In this document: positions 22,878 to 34,400 of the stretch, piece after piece
Position numbering within the stretch: position 1 is the stretch's first letter
Layout: each line of letters begins with the position of its first letter
Source of the DNA: Podocnemis expansa
Taxonomy: Eukaryota; Chordata; Testudines; Podocnemididae
Length of the DNA: 64,000 nucleotides
Assembly: GCA_007922195.1 (NCBI GenBank)
Contig: ML682038.1
Span: 7,525,176 to 7,589,175 of the forward strand
Direction: 5' to 3'
The notes under the pieces: model-generated
What the model was told of the DNA's origin: nothing
Database searches by the model: none
Seen by the model: the letters and a program-made list of their open reading frames with translations, nothing else
Made by a program: the position numbers and the translations under genes

Positions 22878-24350
22878 CAAAGGTAATGCTATTTTCTTAC
22901 TTGCACAATCTTGTATCAACCCTCATGTATATGCATTATGATATAGTCTTTAATTGTATGACCCTCTATTATTTTTCCATAGGATCCTTTCCTCATTCAG
23001 TGTAAATGGAGGACATTATTCAAAGAATGAGGCGGCAGCTTTTTTTTAAATCCCTATCTGGGCACTTAAGTGACTTCAGAACACACATTTCCACTGAGTT
23101 CAGACTCTGAGGGAGGATAGCCTAGTCCAAGTACTTCTATTTTCTTGATTTATGGAGGTTCAAGATTGATGAGCTAAAAACTTGTATCATGCTTTGTCTG
23201 ACTTGGTGTTCTCACAGTAAAGATGTTAATGGATTTTTGACTTCTTAGTAGAAAAACTTTAGGTAAAATCAGAAATTCTACTGACTATGAAACTAAACAA
23301 ACAAGTACAGAACATTTCAGTTAGCAGTTTGGAGACTGTAAAATGAGATGTAAACCATAAGCAACCAGAAAAAACAAAATATCAATTTATTATTTTTGTC
23401 AAGATTTTCCTCCATCCTGATGAAAGACAACTGTTGCTGACAATGTGCACAACTACACAACGCAAAGCAAAATTTAACTGTAAATGCATCCAAAGGAAAA
23501 TGAACTACAGCTTCACTTCAAAAACTGGGATTAAAAACTTGTTTTAAACAAGATTTTATTTTTCTCCATCCTTCGCCCTCTCTGTCTGCTCAATCACACT
23601 CACTCTGTGCTCAACTTTCTGGCTCTCCGATCCTCATGTCAGTCTCATTTCCTGCTTCTCTACTTTTCTCTTCAACCCTGTCTGGGACACACAAACTAAA
23701 TACAGGGCTACCATCCTCCCTAAGGGCCAGCTAGTTTCAGGCTCATAATGAACAATGTATGGTGGTGCCCAGCTTTACTTGGGACAGCCTCACTTTCACC
23801 TGTTAATGTTATAGGGAAAATGGTATTCATCTTGTTTGATTGAGGCTTCAGTCCCACTGAGGAAAGTAAGGGAAAACAGGGTCTTGAAACCAAGCATCAG
23901 GAAATAATGAGAAGCCTGAAAATCTCCAAATATCAGTCTTGCCTTAAAGTCACATGATCTGGCAACTTTGGTTAGACAGGAAAATATTTCTTCCTCCAAA
24001 AACAATTTTTGTTTAAAGGGGGAAAAAAATCAAATAGTGGTCAAAACCACATTATCTGCAAATAAAGAAATAAAGTCAGGCCCATTCAATTCTTTGATCA
24101 GCATCACCAACAGTGTGACAATGATGAGCTTTCACTCTCTCCACAGGGTCCATCAAGAGCTCTCAAACTTAGATTTTGAAATGTGGGAAGCGAAATGTCC
24201 ACATTCCCACATGAATGACAGCTTCAAAAGTCAGTAAAATGAATCTACAGTTCATTGCCTAATTAGCAAACTCAAAACAGGAAAAAAAAAAAGTCACAGA
24301 ACAACTTCCAGTCAACAGATGAAAGATGGTCCCTTTGTTATGATGTTAAT
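22878..24350. other. Intron sequence, nothing recognised
   Basis: A+T-rich intron with no recognisable gene or repeat family. Open frames reach only about 90 aa. Confidence 0.5.
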
Positions 24351-24545
24351 TGGAGATTCTGGAAACCAAAGTTTCAATTCCCTTCTTTGCCATCGACATC
24401 CTATCCGACCATGAACGAGTCATCTTTTGTTTCAGTACCTTGGCTCACCCTCCATAATATGAGAATGGCATCTCCTGGCAAGGATGACGTATTTGAGGTA
24501 TTGAGGCTCTTATGTATTATCGTAATAGGGATCATGTAAGTAACT
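24351..24545 (+). repeat. MIR-like SINE, degraded
   Basis: The order of blocks follows MIR: TTTCAATTCCCTTCTTTGCC (tRNA-side), GTCATCTTTTGTTTCAGTAC (core), TAATATGAGAATGGCATCTC, then a 3' part with GTATTATCGTAATAGGGATCATGTAAGTAAC. It is highly diverged, as expected of an ancient amniote SINE. The call rests on block order, not on an alignment. Confidence 0.5.
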
Positions 24546-24609
24546 TGGATAGAATCACAGTCACAAATACCATATTTTCACATATCTTTTCTATCTGTAA
24601 TGAGTAAAG

Positions 24610-25105
24610 CTGAGACTGTGCCAGGGAAGTCACAGAAAATTGTTATTTCTGTGACCTTCTATGACTTCTACAGCTGCAACAGCCAGTGCGACTAACCTCA
24701 AGACTGACCAAGCTGCTGACTCTGGCCTGGGGCCAACCATTCAAGTAACCCAGGTACCAGTCACAACAGCCACTGCTGGAATGGTCTCAGAGCAGCAACA
24801 CTGGCTGCCAATGAAGTGGCCCCACAAAACACAGGAGAAGCAGCAGGCCAGGAGGGTGATCTCAGAGGCTGTCAGAGAGCGGTCCCCGTGGTCCTCAGAG
24901 CAGCGGGCAGCTAGGGGCAGCCAAGTCAATGCCACCTGAGTAGGCACCTCTTCTCCTGCCCCCCACCCCTATCCCCCCAAGCATCAGCACTCCAGGAACA
25001 GCTAAGATCTACTCAAGGATATTTACCATAATGGTCACAGGGCATCAATTTGTGTTTATTGTTCATGACCTATCAGTGACTTTTATTAAAAACCATCATG
25101 ATCAA
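24610..25105. repeat. Dispersed repeat with palindromic GTCACAGAA / GTGACTTTTA ends
   Basis: This is a turtle-type dispersed repeat of about 490 bp. The left part folds on itself (GGGAAGTCACAGAAA facing TTTCTGTGACCTTC). The right part folds too (GGTCACAGGGCATCAATTTG facing TTCATGACCTATCAGTGAC). The middle is GC-rich and holds a 92-aa open frame (24661-24939) of no recognised family. I cannot place it in a superfamily. Confidence 0.5.
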
Positions 25106-28100
25106 TCTTAGTCTTATGAGGATTGAAAAACTGACTAAAAGTTTGCAAGACCACCACCCATAACTTGACAATTAACAAGAAGAATTATAAATGGAGTACT
25201 GAAGTTGAGGTAAGGAAAGAATAGCTAATATGGTATGTTAGTGATCTGAGTTAGTTCCACTCGTATTAAATATTTCATTAGTAAATCTAAAAAGAATAAA
25301 TAGAAAGTTAATGAAACTCACAGATGATAATAAAGGAACTGATTACTTGGTAGGCTAAAGAAAAACCATGAAAGAGGTCAGACTAGAAACAAGAATAGAA
25401 CCCAAAACTAAACTGAACTCAGGAAAAGAGTAAATGAAAATAAATGGAGGAGACGCAATCAAAAGCAAATGATATTCAATTCAGGACCACAGAGACAAAA
25501 GCAGGAGGAATAGTGGTGAGAAAGTTAGATTTGAATTTGTAAAGGGATGAGGCAACAGAAGAAGCTAGTGCAGCTTTTACTTTAGTATTCCAACCATGGT
25601 TCTATGCTGCTTGGCAAGGTGTTTTTTTTTTTCCTTCAGTGAAACAGGATGCTTACATCAGTGGGAGACAAATTTGAATGTGGTCACATGCAGACCAAGA
25701 CTGATGGAAGTTGATTTGCACTGACCCAATTTTCAGTGTAGACCACACCTTCAAAAAATCTGAGAGAGTGATATCGACTATGACACAACACGAAGCGTGT
25801 CACAACCCATGAAAGGTTGAGAACCACTGACCTAAGCTATGAAACAGTACTCCAAAGGCAGTGAAAGAATTCTTGTCACTTGGTAAATTTAAAACTGTAT
25901 GTAATTGCCATTTAAAAAAAAAAAAGGGTCTGGAATAAACCTCAACTAGCAGGATTACATAATTTCTTTTCCATTTCTAAAATCTGCAGTCCTAAACATG
26001 CATTGCAAAAAGTGTTTTGAAAAACTGTAAGGCTAGCTCTGTAAGGATGGATATGCAAATCAGAAACAATATGGAATTAACAGAAAACCTCACACGCTCA
26101 TCTATCTCATCTGATTGTGTTGGGACACACTTTGTTCCTTCCCATTATATACATGAAAAGGATAAACCAAGTATAAAAGGAATCTGGGTAAGTGCTCCTC
26201 ACCCAGAATTTTTTATGAAATGCTGACTACCACTAGGGAGAGTCTCCCCCCAGCACTATTACATTTTTGCTTCTATTTCATGTTAAGAATTCATTGCAAG
26301 ACCAAATGGCTGCTTCTCAAGTCCTGGGTTAGCATCCCCTTTAAGTTGCAAAGAGGAATTACCTTTCCAGAATGAGCTTTAAATTTCTGAGAAATACATG
26401 TACTTCTATCACGGAATGCACACGCCCCACATCCTCAGGCTATGATATACATATATAACTTTCCTGTCCACTTTTGCAATGTAACTGTGTTCTTTACTGA
26501 AAAATATGCCATGCAAAGTTCCTTTATGAAAGCTCACAACATGCTCTGCAGTATTGCTATGGCATCATGTTCCCTGCAGTATCATACATGTACGTATGTA
26601 AAACAAATTCCCATGTATTTCATGTGGCTCAGGAGGGGGGCGGAGAATCAGAGCCGTCTCTCAGCACAGAGACAGAAAGGATGCATCACAAAGGCTGTAC
26701 AAACTATGGACTTTGGCCAGAGAGAGAAAAGATCACCTGCCCCCAGGAGGGGTGGCTGGAGAAAGTAGTACACACACTGGGAACTGTTTGGGATTTTTTG
26801 CCAGAAAATCCCCATCTAAAAAGATCGCATCCTACGAGCAAAGTTTGAGCCCTACCCAGGGAAGGACAGAGACTGGCTGCAAAACTATCATCAGCCAGCC
26901 ATGTGAATAAGAATGAAATGAACTACAACAATAAACTTTAAGTTAGAATGTGTATTTACTTTTGTTTGATAGTAATTAATTCCTGACAGGTCATTTAATT
27001 GATTGTGCATTGAATTGCTATATATGCTCTTAAAATCATGTTTTAACCAATAAACCAGTATTCACTTTAGCTAAAGCTCTGTGGGTTTTAAGGAGTGTGA
27101 AGGAGAAAAAACAAACTGTCTGCATTTTCAGTTTCTTTGTTAAGCTGACAGACTGGTGACTATGAGCTTATAGTGGCTTTGGAAGGGTTCTGATCCCTGC
27201 AGGGCAGAAGTTCTCAATATGGCACCTGGGGGTTGGGCGTGCTCCCTTGGGGGGGGATCATCCCTTGAGTGGCTAGAGAGCACACTTCCACTTCCTGGGA
27301 CTGATTACATACAGGAAGCTCGTGTGGACTGAACCAAGAATGAGTGTCCACCTAGAAAAACAGTGTAAGTCAGCATCCAGGAGCAGGTGATCAGGAAGGC
27401 ACAGCAGCACACCAAATCAGAAAGTGGCAGGAGAACATCACAACCTCATCTTGATGATGTTGCAGCCACAGTATCTTTAAGCTCTCAGAAAGCAAATGCA
27501 TATTTTTTGCTCTCTGCTATTTAAAAAGTCAAAAGCAGTGTTTGTAGAAATCTCCTTATATATAGCCTAAGGTCTTCTCACATGTGGGTAATGACTTTTT
27601 CCTTGTGTGTTGGATTTTTGAACACTGGACTGTTTCTTGCTAACAGCAGAACAATGAATTGGTTTCCAATACAAAAAAAGGATATTTTAGTACTTTTGTA
27701 GAAAATGAGTAGCTTTGCTTTGCAGGGTAACTAACTCCCCTAGTTATGACTCGCTTCTTGCAGATGTAATTTAAATGGGCAGAAAGAGAATACAGAAGAT
27801 AGACACTGAAATAGGTTCTTGGGCAAATACAAAATTTACAGTATGGTCAGCAAATGTGCATCTCTACAGAGGTCTTTTCATACAAGATACTGTGACAAAT
27901 CTTTGGTCACAGGTATGAAAGGATAGCCAAAAAGGCTCTTATCTTAGAGCACATGAAGGATTTGCGGTTTGAACTTTTGATCACAGCTGAGTCAACATTA
28001 GTTACACACAGCATTTATGGTGGCAACTGCCTTGGAAACCAGGATTTCACTGGCTTATTAAATTTACACTGCAAAAAAGGAAATGAGGAGGCTGAGCCAA

Positions 28101-28640
28101 CATTTCCTTTGGTTCTTTGTGATATATAAAAGCAGTAAGTAATTTTTTAAATGGGGAGGGGATGTCAGCCTTTTTCTCCACTCATATTAGAAATTCAGAT
28201 TCTCTCTATTCTGCTTTATTCAGAAGGGCATGGATTTCTGAAGAATAAGCAGAGGTATCTAAGACATGAAACGTGAGTAACTGAGAAAGGAAAGGGATTT
28301 ATCATCAACCTGTGTAAAATTCTGTTCATCTGAAAAACATGAAATGAAATTTTGTTTTGAAAATGGTTCAACAGGCCTGGCCCTTTCAAACAGGGCTGAC
28401 ACAACAACTCCAGTTCTCTAACCCGTTACAGAAACTTCAATCAGCAACATGGCTGTTCACAGAGTGTCTCATATTTCTTAGATTAGTCCATCCTTTCTTT
28501 CAAAATGTGTTATTAAGCGGGGGGGGGGGGGGGGAGATCAGGTAGGTACACAAACCAAATTCTCTTTTACAGAACATTTCTAATTAAGAGCAGCAGCAAT
28601 CTGTACAGCTCAAGTTACACTATCTTTCTGGAAAATTCTA
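25106..28640. other. Intron sequence; one worn hAT terminus
   Basis: Mostly unremarkable A+T-rich intron. GGTTGAGAACCACTG at about 25813-25827 is a typical hAT right terminus, but its left partner and target duplication are not recognisable. A 16-base G run sits at 28519-28534. Confidence 0.45.
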
Positions 28641-29048
28641 GACTGGCAGGTGGCCAGGCATGGGCTCTCTAGTTTAGTCATCAGAGAAGGTGCTGAGAAT
28701 CAGGTGTTGGAAATCAAGGGCTATGATCAGAGCCAGAAGCAGTAGATGAAAGCCAGAGCCATGGATCAAGCTGAAATCATCTAGCAATCAGGGTAACAGG
28801 CAACTGGAGCCTTTCAGGCAGAAACAAGACTAGGTGCAAGGGAAGGGAATCAAGATCAAGGCAAAATGTGAATAATCACAATGGTGGGCACAAGCACCGA
28901 GCAACCAATAAGCTCCTTCTGCTTAAGAGATGGTCTGTTGGCCCTATCTGGGGTCATATCCAGTCCATGTAACCTCCTGCAGGCCAACTGTGCTCATAGG
29001 TTCCCTGGAGATTAACTCTGTTCCAACCCCTGATTCATAACAGATATG
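28641..29048. other. Purine-rich, internally repetitive stretch, unclassified
   Basis: Repeated AGCCAGAGCC, AATCAAG and GGAATCA-like words at about 28690-28870 are followed by unique-looking sequence. This resembles repetitive leader regions of retroelements I have seen in turtle DNA, but I see no gene, primer site or LTR to support a call. Confidence 0.3.
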
Positions 29049-29437
29049 TTCGGCTTTGTCTACACTACAAAAGTAAGTTCAAATTAACAAAGTCAAACTA
29101 ATAAGTTTGACCTTAATTCAAACTACACACGATCTTACTAAGTCAAATTAACAAAGCGCACTAATTCGACTTAAACGTTAAGTTGAATTAGTGCAGTTTA
29201 TTAATTCAAACTAATTTCCCTAATTCAAACTTTAGTTCAAATTAAGGCATATTCCTGGTCTACAATGCCCTTAGTTTGAACTAAATGCAGGTGTTACTAA
29301 TTCAAACTAATCTTATTAGTTCAAATTAAGGAATACCTTAATTCAAACTAGTGAAAGTCTATGGTGGACGGGGAACAAGTTAGTTCGAAGTAAGTCTCCT
29401 TAATTCAAACTAACTTGCCAGTGTAGACACGCCCTTC
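29049..29437. mobile_element. GTCTACAC-ended DNA element, copy A (Harbinger-like?)
   Basis: It is a 383-bp A+T-rich element (29052-29434) with left end GGCTTTGTCTACACT and right end AGTGTAGACACGCCC, which are inverted repeats. Both flanks read TTC (29049-29051 and 29435-29437), so a 3-bp duplication is possible. The interior is built from repeated TTAATTCAAACTAA-type words on both strands. Three-base duplications fit PIF/Harbinger elements, though those usually target TWA, so the class is tentative. Confidence 0.65.
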
Positions 29438-30288
29438 TATATTATGTCCATCAGACCACATGGGAGACCCTACTGGTTCTCTTACTTCTTGGTGTTTATT
29501 CTTGCCTGTCTATTATCCTGTAAAGCAGGCATCTTTGGGAAAGACTCCCTTACTATAGCATGCTGCCTAACCAATAATCACTTGTAGTCTACTAAAAAAT
29601 GGAATGGAGCAGATCATCTGTCAGGACTATTCCTCTTAAACATCTATGAGCAATGCCCATAAGGCCAAATGCAAGGACGCCTATATTTTTTTAGCTTTGT
29701 TGCATGAAAAAATGTTGTGACAAAGTAACCCAAATAACGAGCACAAGCAACATCCAGACACATACGGTAGTCACATCATCAGTTTTCACTCTCCAGGAGT
29801 CAAAATCTCTCAACAGAAGACAGTCATCAGAAAGACATCTTACAAGGTTAAGCCAAAGAGCCATTTGTCAGCTGGCTACATTGCTGTAAATATATATTCA
29901 TATTTTAACTGCCATATATACCTATATTTCTCATGACCAACTATTTATCTTTACTATTCACTTTCTACACATTGTAATGCATGTGTATAACAAATATAAA
30001 TATAAATTACATAGTTCAATTTTTGTACTATCAGTTACTGCATCAGATAAAAATTTAAATGTGTCTCAGAGTGTATAACTTTTGTTCTTAATATATCACA
30101 CATACTAATACATTCTGTTCATACACGAGAGATTCTGAATTCAAAATTAGGACACCTAAAATACACTAACATCCATAGAGAAGCAACATTTTCCTTGCTA
30201 CAAAGATGTTATAAAAATGATGAAGCAATGAGTTTCAGCAAGCAGTAGCCTGAAGCTGACACACACTAGTCTTTTAGTAAAAAAAGAG
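29438..30288. other. Intron sequence, nothing recognised
   Basis: A+T-rich intron without recognisable features. Confidence 0.5.
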
Positions 30289-30610
30289 TACAGCATGACC
30301 TCAGACTTATGACCACTCTGGGAATGGAGGTTGTCCGTAATGCTGAAATGTTCTTATCTTTGAGCAGAAGTTTACAACTGAACATTAACTTAATATAGTT
30401 TTGAAACTTCGGTATGCAGAAGAATAATGATGCTTCCCCTTCATTTCTGCAGTAATTTACACTTTGCACAATACCATTCCTGTGTGTGTATCTATGTCTA
30501 TATACATTTTCCCCTGCTGCTGCTTTATTGCATTCTTCCAGTTCTAAGTGACATGTGTGGGTGACTGGTCAGTTTATAACTCTCGTGTCTGTAACTGAGG
30601 TTCTACTGTA
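30289..30610. mobile_element. Mariner/Tigger-like MITE (TA-flanked)
   Basis: It is a non-autonomous element of about 320 bp bounded by TA on both sides. The left end is TACAGCATGACCTCAGACTT and the right end is GTAACTGAGGTTCTACTGTA. The intact terminus is CAGTAGAACCTCAG. Internal landmarks include GGAATGGAGGTTGTCCGTAA, TTTACAACTGAACATTAACT and GGTGACTGGTCAGTTTATAAC. TA duplication and these ends fit Tc1/mariner-pogo derivatives. It does not code. Confidence 0.75.
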
Positions 30611-31639
30611 TTTTTAAGAAACTTTATATTAAAGCAAAGTTACAATAAATTATATTACCATACTATATTGTATATTGCTTATTAAGGATTGGAGTAATAT
30701 TCAAAGAATCTGTCTTCCTAGCAGGGGACACTCCCCCCCTTAGTACATCAAAAAGGATGATCAAATTTCTAAAAATCCATCCTCCTTCTGACACGTTTTT
30801 CCTGTATGTATTTGGTGTAAAAGCCCTTCTTTTACAAGACAGTCCGTTTTTTCTATAAACAATTCCACAATCACTTTTTTCCAATATTGTGCAATATAAA
30901 GTCTGGCAGCCAGCAAGAAATTAACTTGTTGTTGTTTCATTTAAAATGTATATCCCTTTTACCGGAGCAATGTGCAAGCGGGTCAGGAGATCTCCACAAA
31001 GCCAGCATTTTATTAAAGATATTCATCTTATGACAGCTTTCTCCTGAAACCATCTAAATCCTGAACATAATCACCTCATGTCCAAGTATATTCCCTTTCT
31101 CCCACAACCCTTTCCTAAGAATACCACCCTACTGGCAAAAATCTGATGAATCTTACTTGGAGTCAAATGCCAGTTATCCAGTAATTTACAACTTTTTTCT
31201 TTATGAGCTACACAAATTCAAGATGCATATTGTCTCTCATATATTCATTTATTTATCTAAACATCTCACCAGTCTTTTCATCTGTATCTTTTTCATATCC
31301 GCATCCTTTCCAATCAGAGTTGTATACATCTTAGAAATTAAAAACTTTTTGTTCCAGCTATCTCAACTCCTCAAAATGTTGTAAAAGGTCTTGTTTGAGG
31401 TAATCTATTGTTAGCCCAGTTATTCATATTTTTTAACTGTGATATGTAACAACTACAACCTAAATTAGGGAAACATAGTCTACTCCACTGTGTAGGGTTT
31501 ATAAAGAACTTTAGAACTTACCCTGTCATCTTTTATTTTTCTGTATAAATTTTAATAGCACATCCTGCCATTTTTATAATCTTAAGTCAAGGATACCAAC
31601 TGGGACGCACTGAAACCAAAAGAAAGCTTTTGAGAACAA
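30611..31639. other. Intron sequence, nothing recognised
   Basis: A+T-rich intron without recognisable features. Confidence 0.5.
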
Positions 31640-31766
31640 GCATGGTCCAAGAATATTAGAGAGACAAGGTTGGGAGACAAATTTCTGTTACTGGATCAAC
31701 TTCTGTTGGTGAGGTAGTCCTGCTTTCAAGCTTACACAGAGCTCTTCTTCAGGTCTAGGCATTCAT
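31640..31766 (+). repeat. Short dispersed repeat (CAACTTCTGTTGGTGAG family), copy 1
   Basis: Blocks in order: CATGGTCCAAGAATATTAG, GAGACAAGG, GGATCAACTTCTGTTGGTGA, then GCTTACACAGAGCTCTTCTTCAGGTCTAG. A second copy at 44766-44857 shares the first three blocks. It is a common short repeat in turtle and other reptile DNA. Class not determined. Confidence 0.65.
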
Positions 31767-32057
31767 CTTTACTGAGATTACTCTATTTAGCCAAGAAATT
31801 TCATATTTGTTTCACTCCTTCAGGTCTTATTTTATTCCAAAATTAGAAATATTTTAACTCAAATTATTCTTTTCTCCATATTACTTATTTAAATTTTTTT
31901 TTAAAAAAAAAACTTAAATGAGTAAAGGAATCATTATGTAGCTGACAACAGTTTGTTTGAACCCTTTGGAAATATTAAATTCCCAAATCTGCAGATTCAT
32001 TGTAGTTTATTTTGAAGACTATCTGTCCAAATTCCAAACATATTCCAAAATTCTCCA

Positions 32058-32182
32058 TTCAAATCAAATCAAAGGGCTGGAAGGGACCTCGTGAGATCAT
32101 CAAGTCCAACCCCCTGGGAATTGAACCCAGGACCTTCTGCATGTTAAGCAGAGGTGTTAGCCTCTATTTGCTCAACAAATTA
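32058..32182 (-). repeat. tRNA-derived SINE with CR1-like tail (tortoise Cry-SINE type)
   Basis: Read on the minus strand: a worn tRNA-like head (TTGAGCAAATAGAGG at the A-box position), CTCTGCTTAACATGCAGAAGG as an anticodon-arm remnant, and a good B box GGTTCAATTCC within GGGTTCAATTCCC (32128-32116). A CR1-like tail follows (TTGGACTTGATGATCTC, then GGTCCCTTCCAGCCCTTTG), ending in a TTTGATTTGAA microsatellite. A tRNA-derived head joined to a CR1 3' end is the published structure of tortoise pol III SINEs, and it is my main evidence for a cryptodiran turtle. Confidence 0.75.
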
Positions 32183-32561
32183 TAAAGAGGTTTCTCATCA
32201 TCAACTACAGCAGTGCTCTAGAATGATATATAGCCCAATTCAACCCTGTAAAACTGATTTTCTGTTTAATGTCTTGCCTATATTCATAATGGAACTGAAG
32301 ACACAATCAGTTTTACCTCACACTTGTAGCTAGTTTGGTCCAAGTCTGTGTTGGGTACTTATTTTAGACTTAGAGTATTCAATTTTGATTTAACTTATCA
32401 TAGTTTTACCCTAATTATTTTATCACACCTTAAACTAAACTGATAGAACTCTGAACACACACATACAACTACTGTGTGCATTTCCAAAAGAGCCATCTTT
32501 TTACTGAGGGGCTGGGGATGGAGGTTAAGAAGAAACAATCTACAGAGAGGTTATCACTTAA

Positions 32562-32684
32562 GAGTCTATTGCAAGATTCCTTGCACCATTCTTTGAAGCA
32601 GCTGATATTGTGCATTGTTAGACACAGGAACCTGGGCTAGATGGTCTGACTACTCATCCAGCCAGTATGGCAATTCTTAGGTTT
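32562..32684 (+). repeat. CR1 LINE 3'-end fragment
   Basis: AGCAGCTGATATTGTGC, GACACAGGAACCTGGGCTAG, ATGGTCTGACTACTC, CCAGTATGGCAATTCTTAGG: the normal closing sequence of CR1, truncated upstream. Confidence 0.75.
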
Positions 32685-33596
32685 TATCTTCCCAGAAGGC
32701 AGGTCTTTTAGAGATTCCAAGATCAAACAGGGGCTATGGTCAAAAGTCTTTAAAAGTGACATAAAATAGCAGAAAAAGTATGTGCACACACATGCATGTA
32801 CATCTTTATAGCTCATAAAGAAGCAATAAGATAAAATAGAAGCATGGCTTTGGGGATAGCTGTGTCATTTTTTGGAAGGGAGGTGTTTGGTTTTCTGTCT
32901 TTTTTCCTTTTAAAACATTGTGGGAATACTGGGAAAATTACATCTGGTTTTCTTTGGTTTTGCTGAAGAACTTCTTTAAAGGGACCTCTCTCAACTGAGG
33001 AGTAATGGTATTGTAAACAAAAGGGGAAGGGGGAGAGAGCTTAACTGTTTAAATAAAAAGAAAGTTTTTTTTTAAAGAAGTCTGAAAGTGTGATGGAGCC
33101 TTTTCCTGACAACTTGAAACAACATAGTTCCTTGGCCAATGGCCAAATAAGCCTTTCCTCATTAAATAAAGTACTCCACTTGTAAAGGACATTTCAGGAT
33201 TGTGCAGTTATGCAAAAGACAGACACAATACATGACCTAAACCAAGCAACATTTCAGGACTCTGCTTCACTTGAAACACAATAGAAAACCTTCAACATCA
33301 TTTATAAATGTAAACATGAATGATACTGTGTTAAAATTTTAATTAAAAATGACTGTCTCAGACCCTTCCCAAGTTTGGACTCACAAGAAGAAGCTGAACT
33401 AATAAATTAGTTCAGCTAATAATTCCTTTTCAGAAATATTGAGAATAACTGGCAGATGAGAATTCAGCAACAATTACAGTCTTTCACATTCATAAAACAA
33501 AAATTTTTAGCAAAGTCAGCAAGTGACAAAACAATGGTAAAAACAAATTCAGCCTTAGATGATTTGTTTACACTGTGGAGTTTATTGGATTCAACA
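32685..33596. other. Intron sequence, nothing recognised
   Basis: A+T-rich intron without recognisable features. Confidence 0.5.
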
Positions 33597-33967
33597 CCAC
33601 TACGCAATGTTCCCTCTAAGGGGAGAGGGTAGCTGAGCAACTCCGGTTGCTCGCTGCGCCCCCCCCCCCCCGGGGCCCGCTGCGCAGTGCCCCCCCGCTC
33701 CCAGCATCGCCCCCCCCGCTCCCGGCATCGCCCCTCCCCCCAACTTACCTTGGAGCTGGACTGGAGCCAGAGGGCCCAGCCATAACTCCTGGGCCAGAGA
33801 AGCTCTACAGAGTATGCCCAGATTTTCTGGGCATGCTCCATTGGAGCTTCTCTAGGCGGGAGTTTTCAAAACTCCCAGCCCCAGAGGAGTTCTGTGTAGG
33901 GACTCACTGCGCCGGCGGGCTGCGCTGCAGCGCACCAGCGCAGCTTAGAGGGAACATTGCACTACAG
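33597..33967. mobile_element. hAT-type MITE with TIR CAATGTTCCCTCTAAG, long form
   Basis: It is a 355-bp element (33605-33959) whose ends CAATGTTCCCTCTAAG and CTTAGAGGGAACATTG are perfect inverted repeats. The flanks (CCACTACG at 33597-33604 and CACTACAG at 33960-33967) share CACTAC, a worn duplication offset by one base. The interior is GC-rich with a C run at 33659-33670. It is quite different from the A+T-rich, CACA-rich interior of the 184-bp relative at 1975-2158. The 107-125 aa frames over it are low-complexity and not genes. Confidence 0.8.
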
Positions 33968-34400
33968 TGAAATGTGTGTTAGAAGTAATAGGAATTCTGG
34001 GGTTCGTTGTGTCTCAGTGCAGATAATACCTGAAATGTGAATCCGGAAAGAGAAGTCCTGAAGGAAGATGTGCCATTTAAACTTGCACAATGGAAACAGA
34101 ACAGTACATTATTCCTAGGACTTTTGACTTCTTCAGTAAAAATTGATACAGGAAGTAATTCACCTGAAGACTTTTGAATGGAAATGAGGGGAAAATAAAG
34201 ACAGGAACATGAAAATTACAATATCTTCAATGCTTCAAAGCTAGCCTGCCTTACTACAGCACATGCTTCCTAGATTACTAATATTACTGACACTCCTGGT
34301 GGAGTTCTCTGCCACTGAACATGTAGAGAATTTTTGCTCCCCCCCCGCCAGACAATTTTGTTTTCCTGCAGGATAACAGATTCTGACAGGGAAGCAAAGG
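33968..34400. other. Intron sequence, nothing recognised
   Basis: A+T-rich intron without recognisable features, running into the GC-rich block that follows. Confidence 0.5.

Noticed and set aside
25580..25835. Complete hAT MITE ending GGTTGAGAACCACTG
   Set aside because: Only the right terminus is clear. The candidate left end CATGGTTCTATGCTG has no matching duplication, so boundaries cannot be supported.
27205..27300. hAT terminus at CAGAAGTTCTCAATATGGCAC
   Set aside because: It is a weak resemblance to CAGTGGTTCTCAA with no inverted partner or duplication.
32110..32165. tRNA gene on the minus strand
   Set aside because: There is a good B box and an arm-like hairpin, but the acceptor stem and D arm are not formed, and the sequence runs straight into a CR1-like tail. 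This is a SINE, not a tRNA gene.
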